A stretch of DNA of 49,018 nucleotides from an uncultured bacterium (GTDB lineage Bacteria; Verrucomicrobiota; Kiritimatiellia; RFP12; UBA1067): positions 1 to 49,018 of the forward strand of contig CACZAK010000017.1 of assembly GCA_902779075.1 (NCBI GenBank), read 5' to 3'. Shown in pieces: positions 47,657-49,018 of the stretch (its first letter is position 1; every line of letters starts with the position of its first letter). The position numbers were made by a program, and so were the translations under genes. Below the pieces are notes generated by a model. That model saw only the letters and a list, made by a program, of their open reading frames with translations, was not told the DNA's origin and did no database searches.

Positions 47657-49011
47657 ACCACGTCCTCCGGCGAAAGCGCGAAACGGTGGTTGTCGCGGGC
47701 GAGCTTGCGGCGGTAGAGCCGATAGGCGAGGTTGCCGATGAACGCCACGGGGAACTGACTCCGCCGCAGCGAGAGGCGGCGCAGGATGGACTTCATCGAG
47801 AACGTGCGCTGCCAGGCACGAATGAATCCCGCATCCAGCTCCTCGGGCGTCATTTGTTTCGGGCGGATGACGACGTGCTGCGTGTCGTACCAGGACCAGT
47901 TCACACCCGGAAGGAGTCGGTTCTCCGCTGCCATGCGACGGTAGCAATCCGTGCCGGGAAACGGCGTGTAGACCGCATAACGCGGGATGTCGATCTCAAG
48001 CTCGTCAATCATGTCCGCCGTCGCGTCGAACACGTCCGCCGTGTCGTCATCGAGTCCGAAGATGAAGCAGCCCTGGATCATCATCCCGCGCGCATGCATG
48101 TTCGAGATGATCCGCTTGTATTCGTCCGGCGCGTTGAACGCCTTGCGGATTCCCGTCAGCGAGCGGCCGGAAGCGGACTCGAATCCAAGCAGCATGTAAC
48201 AACAGCCGGCATCGGCGAGTGCATCGAGCATCGACTCGTCCGACGCGGCCTTGAGCGTCATGAGTCCGCCCCACTTCTTGCGCAGCGGCTTGATCGCCCG
48301 GCACAACGCAAGGGCGTATTCACGGTCTTCGCAGAGGCTCACGTCGTTGAACGCAAAGCGCTTTCCAGGAAGGGACGCTATTTCAGCGGCCACCTCTTCA
48401 ACGGGACGCGTGTGCCAGCCGAACTTCGCGCCTACGACGGCGCAGAAATCGCACGTGTTGCGGCAGCCCCGCGTGGCGAAGACGGTTTGCGGCATCATGT
48501 AACCAAAGCGTTTCTGGAGATCGCGACGCGGCCAGGGAATCCCGACGAGGTCGGGCGAACCGCCGTCGTAGCGCGGCTTCAACGCGCCGTTGCAGAAATC
48601 GCGACACATCTCGGGCCAAGTTCCCTCGGCGAATCCAGTCATCAGGGAATCGGCATGGACGGCCGCCTCCTCAGGCAGCAAGGTGGCGTGGACACCGCCA
48701 ATGACGACGGTCGCGCCCTTCGCGCGGAAATGGTCGGCAAGCCTGTAGCCTTCGATGGCCGTTCCCGTGATGATGCTGATGGCCACAAGGTCAAAGGTTC
48801 CGTCCATCGGCACGTCGGAGACGCTCGCGTCGCAGATGCGGATGTCAAAGCCGAGTTCCGGAGGCGTCAACGCGGCAAGGAGCGTGGCGGTGAGCGGCGC
48901 CTCGCGGAAGGATATGCGAAGGAATGGCAACGTAAGCCGATGTATCCTGCCGTCTGGCAGGAGAATCAGCATTCGAAGACGCCGCTTTTCGCATTTGTCA
49001 GGTCTTTCCAT
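47653..49011 (-). CDS. B12-binding-domain radical SAM protein (A')
   Basis: 452 residues from ATG 49011, or 439 from an in-frame ATG at 48972 that begins MLILLPDGRI and fits the family start better; the window edge prevents a decision. Cobalamin-type domain at residues 1-135 (VVIGGVHATLLPEEA, HADSLMTGFAEGTW), no DxHxxG. ATRGCRNTCDFCAVVGAKFGWHTRP carries the C-x3-C-x2-C motif; FNDVSLCEDREYAL and CCYMLLGFESASG follow. PFPGTDCYRRMAAENRLLP and MTPEELDAGFIRAWQRTFS match the C-terminal domain of the paralogue at 42887. First visible gene of the operon; the promoter lies outside the window. Confidence 0.87.
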   Translation of the reverse strand: MERPDKCEKRRLRMLILLPDGRIHRLTLPFLRISFREAPLTATLLAALTPPELGFDIRICDASVSDVPMDGTFDLVAISIITGTAIEGYRLADHFRAKGATVVIGGVHATLLPEEAAVHADSLMTGFAEGTWPEMCRDFCNGALKPRYDGGSPDLVGIPWPRRDLQKRFGYMMPQTVFATRGCRNTCDFCAVVGAKFGWHTRPVEEVAAEIASLPGKRFAFNDVSLCEDREYALALCRAIKPLRKKWGGLMTLKAASDESMLDALADAGCCYMLLGFESASGRSLTGIRKAFNAPDEYKRIISNMHARGMMIQGCFIFGLDDDTADVFDATADMIDELEIDIPRYAVYTPFPGTDCYRRMAAENRLLPGVNWSWYDTQHVVIRPKQMTPEELDAGFIRAWQRTFSMKSILRRLSLRRSQFPVAFIGNLAYRLYRRKLARDNHRFALSPEDVV

Positions 49012-49018
49012 TCTCGCC

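Overview
The window is a GC-rich (roughly 60% by eye) bacterial chromosome segment. Gene content suggests the PVC superphylum, most likely a host-associated Kiritimatiellota/Verrucomicrobiota lineage: giant secreted beta-strand-repeat proteins without an outer-membrane barrel, a secreted FAD-dependent oxidoreductase with a carbohydrate-binding-like front domain, Ser/Thr kinase-FGE fusions, several AAA ATPases of the PDDEXK_9/DUF234/DUF4143 types and perfect sigma-54 promoters. The lineage is an inference from content; no rRNA is present.

Layout. 1-6.1 kb: a small CBM48 protein with an H1-like basic tail, then a minus-strand operon (YihY/BrkB membrane protein, secreted gluzincin, GluQ-RS), then apbE and a thiM homologue converging on overlapping stop codons. 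6.2-12.4 kb: a CgeB-like glycosyltransferase and a secreted TPR protein fired from one palindromic divergent promoter, a tRNA-dihydrouridine synthase, a DUF192 protein and an AAA/PDDEXK_9 protein. 12.5-20.2 kb: minus-strand secreted or envelope genes (small exported protein, class II glutamine amidotransferase, Tat-exported metallophosphoesterase, beta-helix protein, FAD oxidoreductase). 20.3-26.7 kb: DUF234 ATPase, a kinase-FGE-FISUMP-like fusion and a secreted FGE-like protein. 26.7-27.8 kb: a gene-poor stretch full of inverted repeats and a 22-bp iteron array. 27.8-36.6 kb: two giant secreted repeat proteins that share a domain and a conserved structured 5' leader. 36.6-39.6 kb: a tRNA-Trp-like gene and coiled-coil protein behind a sigma-54 promoter, a nucleotidyltransferase remnant, an AAA_14/DUF4143 ATPase, and a tRNA-Met-like/tRNA-Asn pair behind a second sigma-54 promoter. 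39.7-49.0 kb: an eight-gene operon in which every junction is an ATGA or GTGA stop/start overlap: two B12-binding radical SAM proteins, two short radical SAM paralogues, one Tes/MJ0619-like radical SAM, two acyltransferase-like proteins and a GH3-family acyl-acid amido synthetase.

The best candidate for an undescribed system is that last operon. Its order B12-rSAM / rSAM / Tes-like rSAM / rSAM / B12-rSAM / GNAT / GNAT-like / GH3 suggests assembly of an amide-linked, radical-modified lipid or other small molecule; the chemistry is inference. Other points of interest are the sigma-54-driven atypical tRNA loci, the conserved leader RNA of the giant proteins, promoter-bearing internally deleted ATPase remnants in front of unrelated genes, distinct operator-like arrays ahead of two ATPase genes, and a recurring leaderless promoter design (-10 box, exactly 7 nt, ATG).
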